Shown piece after piece: positions 1 to 8,398 of a stretch of 57,035 nucleotides of DNA. Position numbers and translations under genes: made by a program. The notes under the pieces were generated by a model. It was not told the DNA's origin, did no database searches, and saw only the letters and a program-made list of their open reading frames with translations. The DNA lies in the NCBI RefSeq assembly GCF_010894455.1, contig NZ_JAAIXY010000020.1, positions 1-57,035 on the forward strand, written 5' to 3'. Each line of letters starts with the position of its first letter. Within the stretch, counting starts at the first letter, position 1. Source of the DNA: Myxococcus eversor. GTDB taxonomy: Bacteria; Myxococcota; Myxococcia; Myxococcales; Myxococcaceae.

Positions 1-993
1 TGGTGCTTCGTGTGGGGCGCGGAGCATCAGCGGCACTACCCGGGCTTCTCGTGGCGGGACTACCTGTTGCCGATGGTCCGTGAGCAGCCCTGGCTCTTCG
101 CGGTGGCGGTGTTGGGGTTCCTCGTCTCGGTGCGTGCGTGGTGGCGCTCGGGAAGGGAGCGCTGGGAGCACGCGGACCTGCCGCTCTTGCTCGCGGTGCT
201 GGCGACGTTCGGCTCGTATGCGCTCCAGCGCGCGCCATTCCCATACAGCCTGCTGCCGTTCCTGGGCGTGCTCGCGCCGTTCATGGCGCGCGGCGTGGTG
301 GCGGCCTTCAGTGGTTGGAGCTCGCCTGGGGCCCGCGTCGTCGCGAGCCTGGCGCTGGGCGTGTTGCTCTGTCTTCAGCTCTGGAGGCTGGAGGCCTTGT
401 TGGATGGAGGAGGCAATGCCAGACAGCAAGACGTGCTCGCGCGCATCGGCACGCTCACGGGGCCGGAGGATGTCGTCTATGACAACTCGGGGGGCTACGT
501 GAGCCGGCCGCACGCGCACTTCTACTTCTACACGGATGCCTGGCTGCGGGGCTCCATCCCGGACGTGCTGGCGCGTGAAGTACCGAAGGCCTTGGTGGAG
601 CGCGGCTGTGTGCTGCGCGTGGATGACCTGCGGACCTCGGGGTTGCCGCCGTCGCTGCGAGGTTTCCTCGACACGCATTACCAGCCCTATGACGGAGACC
701 TGTTCCTGTGGGGGCGGCGGTACGACGTGTCACCCGAGAGGGTGCTGGAGGACCGTTTCCTGGCCGTGCGCGACGGGCGCTACTTCGTCGAGCCCGCGTC
801 CGTGCTGGAGTCGGGCGCATTGTTCGTCGACGGAGTCCGCGTCACGGAGGTGGAGTTCACGCTGACGCGAGGTGAGCACACCGTGCGGTACGAAGGCCCG
901 GTGGAGCGCCTCCACGTGCTGTGGCTCCCGCGAGACGGGCAGCGCTGGGTGCCGCGCCCCGAGGCGAAGCCCACCTACTCGCGCCTGTTCTGA
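1..993 (+). CDS. Membrane glycosyltransferase-like protein, C-terminal part (5' end outside window)
   Basis: The reading frame is open from the first base, so the gene starts upstream and only its last 330 residues are visible. Four hydrophobic segments lie in the first 130 residues (around QPWLFAVAVLGFL, LPLLLAVLATFG, FPYSLLPFLGVLAPF and VASLALGVLLCLQLW). A soluble domain of about 200 residues follows. This layout, with the phrase GPEDVVYDNSGGYVSRPH after the last membrane segment, resembles the ends of GT39/PMT-type bacterial glycosyltransferases that use polyprenyl-phosphate sugars in the inner membrane. The catalytic N-terminus is not in view, so the family call is an inference. The gene is convergent with the next one, and a strong hairpin lies between them. 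Confidence 0.7.
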   Translation, partial: WCFVWGAEHQRHYPGFSWRDYLLPMVREQPWLFAVAVLGFLVSVRAWWRSGRERWEHADLPLLLAVLATFGSYALQRAPFPYSLLPFLGVLAPFMARGVVAAFSGWSSPGARVVASLALGVLLCLQLWRLEALLDGGGNARQQDVLARIGTLTGPEDVVYDNSGGYVSRPHAHFYFYTDAWLRGSIPDVLAREVPKALVERGCVLRVDDLRTSGLPPSLRGFLDTHYQPYDGDLFLWGRRYDVSPERVLEDRFLAVRDGRYFVEPASVLESGALFVDGVRVTEVEFTLTRGEHTVRYEGPVERLHVLWLPRDGQRWVPRPEAKPTYSRLF

Positions 994-1000
994 GCGGCGC

Positions 1001-1031
1001 GGTGCCTTCGAGCGGAGTCCTCGAAGGCACC
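1001..1031. terminator. Bidirectional hairpin terminator between convergent genes
   Basis: Perfect 12-bp arms GGTGCCTTCGAG and CTCGAAGGCACC are separated by 7 nt. The hairpin sits between the stop codons of two convergent genes. No clear T-run follows on either side, so it may act as a weak or factor-assisted terminator. Confidence 0.7.
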
Positions 1032-1048
1032 CAGGAGCAGGAGGCGCG

Positions 1049-2383
1049 CTACGGCGCGCAGGGAGCCTGACCACCCGCGCGCTTGTAGGCACTCACCCGG
1101 CTGGACAGATTGCCGTTGTCGGTCTCTGGCGAAGTCTGCCGGCCTTCACCCGCGCCGAACGAGAACCCGACGGAGTGCGCGGCGGCCAGCTCCGCCGTGT
1201 GCGAGAAGAAGTAGTCCACGCGGTTGTCCTTCCACTTCTGGTTCGTGTTCGGCAGGTTCATGTTGCCCACCGGGAGCTGCCACCAGAAGTTCGGCTTGTT
1301 GAGCCGCTCGGAGATGGCGCTGGCCCAGGTGAACGCCTGGCGGAAGTGGGGCAGGGTGGCGTTGTTCGCGTCCCACCACGTGTCCTCGCCGACGCTGTCG
1401 TAGAAGCCCGCGTCGCGGTCCGATGCCTCCACGACGATGAAGTCCGTGTCCGCCGCGCCCAGCTTCAGCAGGAAGTCGGCCACCTTTCGCGCCTCCCCCG
1501 CGATATCGAATGACGCGTTGGTGTTGAGGTACACGTCCGTGCGAGTCGACCAGGGGCTGGCGTGCAGGCTCACCTTCGCGTTGGGCGCGTACTTGCGAGC
1601 CATCGCAATCATGCACTTGCTCACACCCACGGCGTTGTTCGCCATCCCCGAGCAGTCCGTGGCATTGGCGCTCGCCACCTGCGCGGGCACCGTGGCCGGG
1701 TCTCCATTCCTGGCGAAGAACTGGAGATAGCCCCACAGGTCCGGCTCGATGTGGAGCAGGGCGCGCTCGCTGCCCACCTGCTGCAACGTGAAGCGCCAGT
1801 CCGCGAAGTAGCGCCGCATGATGGCCACGTCGTTGAGCGACTGGAGCTGCTGCTCACCCTCACGCGCGGGCCCGACTCCGCCCAGGAGTTGCTGGTAGTA
1901 GGTGATGAAGGGAAGCTGCTGGCGCCCCTTCGCTCCGGAGACGTGGCCGCGCACGTAGGCGCCGGGCGGCTGCGACACGTCCTGCCAGCATCCCCACCAC
2001 GCGCACGACGCGCCCGCGCAGGACGTCCCGGACGTGGTGCATCCCGTCGTGCACGACGTGCAGATGTTCGTCGAGTCGACCAGCCCGCTGGCGACGTACA
2101 GGTAGTGCACGTCGAAGGGCGCACCGGCCGCCGTGCTGTCCTCCATCTGCGCGCCGACCAGGAGCCGGTTCTTCCCCACGGACGCGAGGAACGTCTCGCC
2201 CATGCACCCGGTGCCGACGGGGCCACCATCCGGAGGGTTGCCTCCGCCGTCGGGGATGTCCGTGCCCGCGTCTCCCGAGGGCGAACGTCCCTCGTCGTCC
2301 GAACTGGAGCAGCCTCCCGACACGAGCAGGCAGAGGGTGAGAGGAACGACTCGCTTCAGCCACGTCGAAGTGTGCATGCGCAT
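1049..2383 (-). CDS. Secreted lipoprotein of unknown function, possibly glycoside-hydrolase-like
   Basis: The protein has about 444 residues. A lipoprotein signal ends in the lipobox LVSGGC (Cys25 from the ATG at 2383), followed by a Ser/Asp/Gly/Pro-rich spacer typical of myxobacterial lipoproteins. A Cys-rich stretch follows at about residues 90-115 (CTSCTTGCTTSGTSC), then a domain of roughly 300 residues. Phrases such as LLHIEPDLWGYLQFF, AKVSLHASPW, DFIVVEASDRDAGF and NFWWQLPVGN look like successive beta-strand ends of a TIM-barrel glycosidase with acidic residues at the strand tips, but I cannot name a family. Starts at 2395 (GTG), 2383 and 2377 (both ATG) are possible; all give the same mature protein. 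It is divergent from the lipoprotein gene at 2630, with a long palindrome in the shared upstream region. Confidence 0.85.
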   Translation of the reverse strand: MRMHTSTWLKRVVPLTLCLLVSGGCSSSDDEGRSPSGDAGTDIPDGGGNPPDGGPVGTGCMGETFLASVGKNRLLVGAQMEDSTAAGAPFDVHYLYVASGLVDSTNICTSCTTGCTTSGTSCAGASCAWWGCWQDVSQPPGAYVRGHVSGAKGRQQLPFITYYQQLLGGVGPAREGEQQLQSLNDVAIMRRYFADWRFTLQQVGSERALLHIEPDLWGYLQFFARNGDPATVPAQVASANATDCSGMANNAVGVSKCMIAMARKYAPNAKVSLHASPWSTRTDVYLNTNASFDIAGEARKVADFLLKLGAADTDFIVVEASDRDAGFYDSVGEDTWWDANNATLPHFRQAFTWASAISERLNKPNFWWQLPVGNMNLPNTNQKWKDNRVDYFFSHTAELAAAHSVGFSFGAGEGRQTSPETDNGNLSSRVSAYKRAGGQAPCAP

Positions 2384-2510
2384 GACGACAGTCACGCTAC
2401 CCCGTCACGCCCTGCACGGCTCAAGGACCCGAGACTCCGGGACAGGGGGCCGTCCTGACCGCTTCCCCGCTCGACATCCAGCCTCGTGATAACAATCTGT
2501 TAATCTTTCA

Positions 2511-2529
2511 ATTCAAGAAATTCTTGAAT
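2511..2529. promoter_or_regulatory. 19-bp palindrome in divergent promoter region
   Basis: ATTCAAGAAATTCTTGAAT has perfect 9-bp arms around one central base. It lies in an AT-rich patch (about 2485-2530) of the 250-nt gap between two divergent lipoprotein genes, 101 nt upstream of the ATG at 2630 and about 130 nt from the other start. Position and symmetry fit an operator for a dimeric repressor. No T-run follows, so a terminator is less likely. The binding protein is unknown. Confidence 0.5.
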
Positions 2530-2629
2530 CGCGGCATTCGCGCCGACTACACGTGAGGGTTCCCCCCTGCCGAGCCCGCCGGGTGGTTTGGGTTTCCTCG
2601 CGGGCGCGGCACATCCCCTCGAGGCCGTG

Positions 2630-3688
2630 ATGAAGACGCGACTGTGGTGGCTGGTGGTGCCCGCGTTGCTGGCGGTTGGCTGTGGTCCCGTCGTCGATGA
2701 CGAAGAAGGCGAGGTCATCGACGAGCTGACCGGGCAGGTGCTCCAGCGGGCCACGGTGAAGTACGACATGCACCGGCTCCTGGAGGACACGCAGCTCCTG
2801 GGGCACCAGTGGATTACGACAGAGCAGGTGCAGGCGTTCCTCACGCAGCAGGGCTCGTATCTGGCGAACTACCGGGACCCGGCCTTCAGCAACAAGACGG
2901 CGGCGGCGCTCATCGTCGAGCGCTCCAAGGCGTTCGGCATCAGCCCGCTGTACATGCTGGCGCGCATCCAGGTGGAGTCGAGCCTGGTGCAGAGCGGCAC
3001 CTCCACCAACCTGGCCAAGGCCACCGGCTGTGGCTGTCCGGACGGCAGCGGGTGTGACGCGCAATACACGGGCTTCGGCAAGCAGATTGACTGTTCGGCG
3101 AAGAAGCTGCGCGGCTACTTCACGGACCTGGACGCGGGGCGGCCCACCGTCTCCGGCTGGAAGGTGGGGACGACGAAGGCGACGTTGGACCCGTGCTCGG
3201 TGAAGCCGACCAACAAGGCCACCGCGGCGCTGTACACGTACACGCCCTGGGTGGGCGCCTACGCGACGCAGTGCGGCCGCACCACGGTGGGCGGCTCGTC
3301 GCTGGTGGCGAGCATCTACCACCGCTACGCGGATGGCGGCTTCAACTGGGACGCGCCGACGACGTCGGGCTGCGTGTCGGAGACGGCGGGCACGACGGTG
3401 CCGAACCTGGGCTGCGTGCAGAGCTCGTCGGACGCGGTGTGGCGGCAGTGCGTGTCCGGCGTCTTCACCGCGGGCACCACGACGAAGCCTGGCAACTGCA
3501 CCCAGTCGTGGCCGTGGTGCTCCTCCGCCACGCTGGGCCGCGGCGTGCCCGCGCGCACGTGCGTCCAGTCCTCGTCGGACCAGCAGTGGAGCCAGTGCGG
3601 CGTGGGCGGCGCGTGGGTGAGCTCGCCCATGGCGCCCAACAGCGGCGCGGGCCCCGTGGGCGCCTGCTTCGAGATGTACTGGCTGTAG
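2630..3688 (+). CDS. Lipoprotein with lysozyme/transglycosylase-like domain
   Basis: The protein has 352 residues. The ATG at 2630 gives a short lipoprotein signal, MKTRLWWLVVPALLAVGC, with lipidation at Cys18; an in-frame start at 2588 would bury it. Residues of about 65-230 look like a lysozyme-fold glycosidase: ISPLYMLARIQVESSL resembles the helix carrying the catalytic Glu of SLT/glucosaminidase-type enzymes, followed by TGFGKQIDC and a late ASIYHRYADGGFNWD segment. The C-terminal 120 residues contain two Cys-rich near-repeats (CVQSSSDAVWRQC and CVQSSSDQQWSQC), probably disulfide-bonded. The likely role is peptidoglycan cleavage or remodelling at the cell surface. The stop codon lies 10 nt from that of the convergent tamB-like gene. 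Confidence 0.82.
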   Translation: MKTRLWWLVVPALLAVGCGPVVDDEEGEVIDELTGQVLQRATVKYDMHRLLEDTQLLGHQWITTEQVQAFLTQQGSYLANYRDPAFSNKTAAALIVERSKAFGISPLYMLARIQVESSLVQSGTSTNLAKATGCGCPDGSGCDAQYTGFGKQIDCSAKKLRGYFTDLDAGRPTVSGWKVGTTKATLDPCSVKPTNKATAALYTYTPWVGAYATQCGRTTVGGSSLVASIYHRYADGGFNWDAPTTSGCVSETAGTTVPNLGCVQSSSDAVWRQCVSGVFTAGTTTKPGNCTQSWPWCSSATLGRGVPARTCVQSSSDQQWSQCGVGGAWVSSPMAPNSGAGPVGACFEMYWL

Positions 3689-3697
3689 CGGCCAGCG

Positions 3698-6600
3698 TCA
3701 GTACTCGTTGGTCCAGATGAGGTCCAGGCCACCCGAGCGCGCGTCGCCGTACTGGCCTTCCAGGCTCCAGCGCGGTCCGAACTGGTATTCGAAGCGGACC
3801 GCGTTGGAGTTCTCTCCCTGCTGGATGTTGGCGCCCACGCGTCCGGTGTAGCCGACGTAGATTTTGTCGGTGACGTAGGTGCCCACCTCCAGCTTGGTGC
3901 CGGCCATGCCCGCGCCGCCGGCCTCAATCGAAAGCACGTCCAGCGGCAGCTTCGCGGCCAGGGCCTTGCGCGCCTCGTTGGCGACGAGCGAGCCCACCAC
4001 GGAAGCCGCCTGGGCGCTGGCCGTCATCGACGCGCCAGAGCCTCGCTCCAGCGTGCGCCGGCCGGTGGCGAGCAGCGTGTAGATTTCGGACTCCGGCAGC
4101 GGCGGCTCGCTGGTGGGCTTCAGGGTGATGTCGCGGCCCTGGCCTCGGATGGTGACGAACACCGTGACGTTGGCGCTGTCGTTGCGGTGCTCCGCGGTGA
4201 CGTTGATGTACGGGACGGTCGGCGGCCCGGTGAAGCTCACCATGCTGTCGCGCTGCACGTCGAAGCGCCGGCCCAGCACGTCCACCCGGCCGCGCAGCAC
4301 GCGCACCTGACCGAAGAGGCGCGCCACGTCGGTGTATTCGACGCGGAAGTCCTCCGACAGCCCCAGCTCCACGTTGAGGTCGGAGCCCTTCACCCAGATG
4401 TTGCGCGGCGCATTCACGTTCACCCAGTACGCGCGCCCGGGGGGCGGCGTCTCGTCGCCCGACTCCAGGTCCTCCGCGGACTCTGGCGTGGGCGGAAGCT
4501 CGGTGGTGGGCTGCTGGTTCGGCTCGGGGTCTCCGGGCGAGGGCTGCTGCGTCTGCTTCCGCCTGCGTCGTTCGATGGGCGTGCCGTTGCGCACCAGCAC
4601 CACGTCCCCGGGGCGCTCCAGGTCCTGGAGGTCCTTGCGCTTCACCTCGGGCAGCTCGATGGTGGCCTCGGGGATGGAGACGTTGCGCAGGTTGACGAGC
4701 CGCTCGGAAATCGTGCCCTCCACCTTCGCCTTCATGCTCAGCACGGCGATGAGCTGGTCGTCGAAGACGATGGGGAAGTCGCGAGCCATCAAGGGATACG
4801 GCTTGCCCGCGGGGCTGGTCAGCTCGTACTCGCCATTCGGGGCGCGCGTCGCCGTCAGCGGCGCGTCCAGCCACACCGTGCCGCCACCGGCCTTGGCGGA
4901 CAGCGTCTTGATGGCGAGCGCCTCGCGGCTGGCCTCCAGCGCGAGCTGGATTTCGCGGTACTCCCCCAGGCCCATCAGCCCGAGCTTGCCGTCCTTCCAC
5001 GCCAGCGAGCCCTGGAAGGTGGGCACGGCGGGAGTGCCCGCCAGCTTCGCGTCCGCCTGAATCAACCCGCCGATGCTGCGCAGCATCTCCACCGCGCCGG
5101 AGAGGAAGGACGGGTCGAAGTCGCGCGCCTTGAGCGTCACGTCCAGCGGCGCCTTCGAGGTGTTGAGTCCCTGCTGAATCGCGGGCAGCGACACGTCCAG
5201 CTCCACGCCGCCTTCCACCAGCAGGGTGCCGCCAGCGGGCGCGGTGAGCAGCAGGTCGAAGGCGGAGCGCGCGTTCTGGTAGCCGTAGTGCAGGCGCGCC
5301 TGTCCCAGGGCCAGCTCGCCCATGCCCAGCTTCTGCACGCCGGCGGTCAGCTCCATGCGCGGCGTGTCCAGCGTGCCGCGCGCGGTCAGCTCCACGGACA
5401 GCTCGCCCTGGATGCCCTTGGACGAAGCGCTCACCTTCTGCGCCGCGGCCCCCGTCGCGCGGGCCTTCGCCACGCCGGGCAGGTCCCGGAGCTCCACCGG
5501 GCCCAGGCGGCCCTTGAGCTGGAAGGGGATGTGTCCGTAGACCTCCTGGTCCTGCAGCGCGCCCAGGGGTGCATCCAGCGTCACGTCGAGCTGGGCCAGG
5601 GGCCCTTCGTCCCGCTGCGCCGCCAGCGTCACCTTCACGTCCTGGTCATCACCCACCACGCCGAGCTGCCCGTGCACCGGCGGCAGGCCATACGCGGTGA
5701 GGCCCGCGGCCTTCACGCTCAGCCGAGCCTGTGGCACCAGCGCGGAGCCGGAGAGGAGGAGCTGCGCGGACACGGTGCCCGCGGGCTTCTGCAGGCCGCC
5801 CACGCCCTCGAACTGGGCCAGGGGCAAGTCAGCGATGAGCGCCTCCATGTCCACCGAGGCGGAGAGGATGTCATCGGCCTTGGGAGGCCGCGCCATCATC
5901 CCGCCCAGCGTGAAGGGCGTGTGCAGCACCACGTACGTCTGGGAGGCCAGGCCCGTCACGTCCAGGCGCGCGTCCAGGGTGGCGTCCTGGGGGTCCGACG
6001 TCATGCGAAGCTGCAAATCCAGGGGCTGCTTCAGGGCGAAGCCGGGCGGAGGCGCGGTGTAGTTCAGCTTCCGGCCGCGCAGCACGAAGTCCAGCCGGGG
6101 CGCGCGCGCGGTGCCGTCGATGCGCAGCTCGCCCGCCACCACGCCGCTCACCGGCTCCGTGCGGCCCAACAGCTTCATCGCCCCGGCGAGGTCCAGGTCC
6201 TCCAGGTCGACCTTGAGGGAGAGCGCGTCCTTGCGCCGCTTCAGCACGCCCTGCACCGGCACGTCGAAGTCCGCCATGACTTTCGCCACCGGCAGTCCCG
6301 CCGCCAGCGTGCCCGTGGCGCGGTCCTTCACGTAGCGCGCGTCCAGCGCCAGCTGGAGGTTCTCGTAGCCCTTCACCGTTCCGTTCTGCCAACGCAGCTT
6401 CGTCTCCGCGTCCGGCCGGGGCAGCTTGCCCTTCGCGGTGACGAAGCCCGACACCGTGCCGCCCAGGCCCAGCTCCTCCGGGACGGCGATGCGCGGCAGC
6501 AGCGTGAGGTCCACGGCCTCCAGCTCCACGCGCGCTGTCACCTGCTGGTTGGCGAGCGAGCCGAGCACCGACAGCGACTGCCCGCCCGACGCGAGCTTCA

Positions 6601-8398
6601 GCGCGGGCTCCACCACCACGCCGCCACCGCCGAAGCCGACATGCGTGGGCGCCTGGAGCTTCCACGTCGCCTCCGGCCACGAGAGCACCAGCGATTGGAT
6701 GGCCAGGCCCTGGTTGTCTTCATCCACCAGCCCGTTCAATCCCAGGCCCAGCGTCGCATCGCCCAGGGCTCGCACGCTGACCTCCAGGCGACGCTCCTGC
6801 GTGGTGATGGTGGCGGACACGTCCCGGAAGGAGCGCTCGCCGGAACGCAGCGAGCCCACCACCAGCGTGGCGTCCGTGGTGAGCGGACGGGTGACGTCCG
6901 GCACCTCGGCCTGGAGCGTGAGGTTCTTCACCGCGATATCTCCGTAGGAGAGCGCGGTGAAGTTGCCCTGCACCATCACCCCCGGCGTGCGCGCGGGGCC
7001 CTCCGCACGGAACTCCAGCGTGCCGCTGCCGGACAGCGGCGGCACGGTGCCGGGGAGCAGCTTCGTCAACGTGTCGGACAGCAGGGCGAGGTTGCCCGCC
7101 GTCAGGCTGCCGTCCACGCGAATCGAGTCGAGGGTGCCCGCGCCCTTGGCCTGGAGGGAGGCGCCCGGCACCAGCACCAGCAGGCGTGACAGCGTGTAGC
7201 TCCCGTCCTTGGCGCGGGCATGCAGCTCCACGGGCCCCAGCGGCTGGCCCCGGAAGCGCGAGGGCGACACCGTCAGGTCCACCTCGCCGTCGAGCGTCTC
7301 CAGGCTCGTGCCGCCACCCTTCGCGTCCAGGTTCGCGGAGAGGCTCGTCTTCGGCCCTTCCTTCACCAGCGCGGACAGGTCCACGTCGCGAGCCTTCACG
7401 GAGACGCCGGTGGAGCGCATCCGCTCCAGGTCCAGGTCGCCCTTCACGTCCAGCTTCGCGTCCGCGGCCGTCCCCCGCACGTCGACCTTCGCCAGGTCTC
7501 CGTCGATGCCCGCCTTGCCCACGAGACTCACTGGCACCAGCAGCGGCCACGTGGGCAGGAAGCCGCGCGTCAGCTCCGGCGGAACGGTGAGGCGGCGCAC
7601 GTCCACGTCCGCCTTCAGCGCGCCCGCGAGCTGTCCCGGCGGCGGCTCGGGAGGAAGCTGGGCGGAGGCGCTCGCGTCGAGCAGCAGGCCCGCGAGGTCC
7701 AGGTCCACGTCGGCCTTCAGCGCGCCCTCTTCACCCTCGCCCTTCAACGACAGCCGCACGGGCCCCTTCGCGGGCAGCGCGAGTCCACCCGTGGCCTCCA
7801 GCGTCGCGCCGAAGCCCTGCGTCGCCGCCGCGAAGTGACCGGACGCCTCCGCGTCGAAGTCCTCCAGACGCACCTTTCGCTCGCCGCCCTCTTCAAGCTC
7901 CTGCTTGAAGTCGACGTAGCCGTCCTCGAGCAGCAGCTCTTGCAGCTCCACGCGCAGCTTGCCGCGAGGAGAGGGCGGCTCCTCGGGCTTGGGCACGCGG
8001 GGCGCGATGGCTCGACTGAGGTTCAGCCCGCGCTCGTCCTGGGCCAGGTAGAGGCGGGGCTGCACCACGCGCGCCTCGGTGACGTTGACGTGCTGACGGA
8101 TGAGGCCGCCCAGGCGCACGCGCGCCTCGACGCGGGCAATCTCCGCCACCAGCTCGCCCTCCGGGTCATACAGCTTCACGCCGGTGAGGACGACGCCCGG
8201 AGGCGCCAGGTCCAGCCCCGCGACTTCCAGGCGGCCGGAGAACCGCTCGTTGGCCAACTGGAGGCCCTTGCGGACGAGCCAGCCTTCACCCGGGGATGAC
8301 GTCGCCCAGACGAGCGCACCCAAGACGGCGAGCACCACCAGGCTCACCAGTCCGAGCAGGCCCAACAGCAGTCGTCGTGCCCAGCGTCGCCCCTTCAA
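3698..8398 (-). CDS. tamB: TamB-like translocation and assembly module protein
   Basis: A giant protein of about 1566 residues with one N-terminal membrane anchor (RRWARRLLLGLLGLVSLVVL) and then a long, repetitive beta-rich body. It ends in the TamB/DUF490 domain: RVDVLGRRFDVQRDSMVSF, VFVTIRGQGRDITLKPTSEP, PESEIYTLLATGR and a C-terminal KIYVGYTGRVGAN...EYQFGPRWSLEGQYGD. TamB proteins span the periplasm and work with an Omp85 partner in delivering beta-barrel proteins or lipids to the outer membrane. The gene directly follows such a partner. A TTG start at 8398 overlaps the partner's stop (TTGA) and has GGAGAGG a few bases upstream; a GTG at 8431 is the longer alternative. A low-complexity Pro/Glu/Gln insert lies near residues 1290-1330. 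Confidence 0.93.
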   Translation of the reverse strand: MKGRRWARRLLLGLLGLVSLVVLAVLGALVWATSSPGEGWLVRKGLQLANERFSGRLEVAGLDLAPPGVVLTGVKLYDPEGELVAEIARVEARVRLGGLIRQHVNVTEARVVQPRLYLAQDERGLNLSRAIAPRVPKPEEPPSPRGKLRVELQELLLEDGYVDFKQELEEGGERKVRLEDFDAEASGHFAAATQGFGATLEATGGLALPAKGPVRLSLKGEGEEGALKADVDLDLAGLLLDASASAQLPPEPPPGQLAGALKADVDVRRLTVPPELTRGFLPTWPLLVPVSLVGKAGIDGDLAKVDVRGTAADAKLDVKGDLDLERMRSTGVSVKARDVDLSALVKEGPKTSLSANLDAKGGGTSLETLDGEVDLTVSPSRFRGQPLGPVELHARAKDGSYTLSRLLVLVPGASLQAKGAGTLDSIRVDGSLTAGNLALLSDTLTKLLPGTVPPLSGSGTLEFRAEGPARTPGVMVQGNFTALSYGDIAVKNLTLQAEVPDVTRPLTTDATLVVGSLRSGERSFRDVSATITTQERRLEVSVRALGDATLGLGLNGLVDEDNQGLAIQSLVLSWPEATWKLQAPTHVGFGGGGVVVEPALKLASGGQSLSVLGSLANQQVTARVELEAVDLTLLPRIAVPEELGLGGTVSGFVTAKGKLPRPDAETKLRWQNGTVKGYENLQLALDARYVKDRATGTLAAGLPVAKVMADFDVPVQGVLKRRKDALSLKVDLEDLDLAGAMKLLGRTEPVSGVVAGELRIDGTARAPRLDFVLRGRKLNYTAPPPGFALKQPLDLQLRMTSDPQDATLDARLDVTGLASQTYVVLHTPFTLGGMMARPPKADDILSASVDMEALIADLPLAQFEGVGGLQKPAGTVSAQLLLSGSALVPQARLSVKAAGLTAYGLPPVHGQLGVVGDDQDVKVTLAAQRDEGPLAQLDVTLDAPLGALQDQEVYGHIPFQLKGRLGPVELRDLPGVAKARATGAAAQKVSASSKGIQGELSVELTARGTLDTPRMELTAGVQKLGMGELALGQARLHYGYQNARSAFDLLLTAPAGGTLLVEGGVELDVSLPAIQQGLNTSKAPLDVTLKARDFDPSFLSGAVEMLRSIGGLIQADAKLAGTPAVPTFQGSLAWKDGKLGLMGLGEYREIQLALEASREALAIKTLSAKAGGGTVWLDAPLTATRAPNGEYELTSPAGKPYPLMARDFPIVFDDQLIAVLSMKAKVEGTISERLVNLRNVSIPEATIELPEVKRKDLQDLERPGDVVLVRNGTPIERRRRKQTQQPSPGDPEPNQQPTTELPPTPESAEDLESGDETPPPGRAYWVNVNAPRNIWVKGSDLNVELGLSEDFRVEYTDVARLFGQVRVLRGRVDVLGRRFDVQRDSMVSFTGPPTVPYINVTAEHRNDSANVTVFVTIRGQGRDITLKPTSEPPLPESEIYTLLATGRRTLERGSGASMTASAQAASVVGSLVANEARKALAAKLPLDVLSIEAGGAGMAGTKLEVGTYVTDKIYVGYTGRVGANIQQGENSNAVRFEYQFGPRWSLEGQYGDARSGGLDLIWTNEY

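Noticed and set aside
4187..7189. Open frame of 1000 codons on the plus strand
   Set aside because: Antisense to tamB, with composition typical of a GC-driven shadow frame and no recognisable domain.
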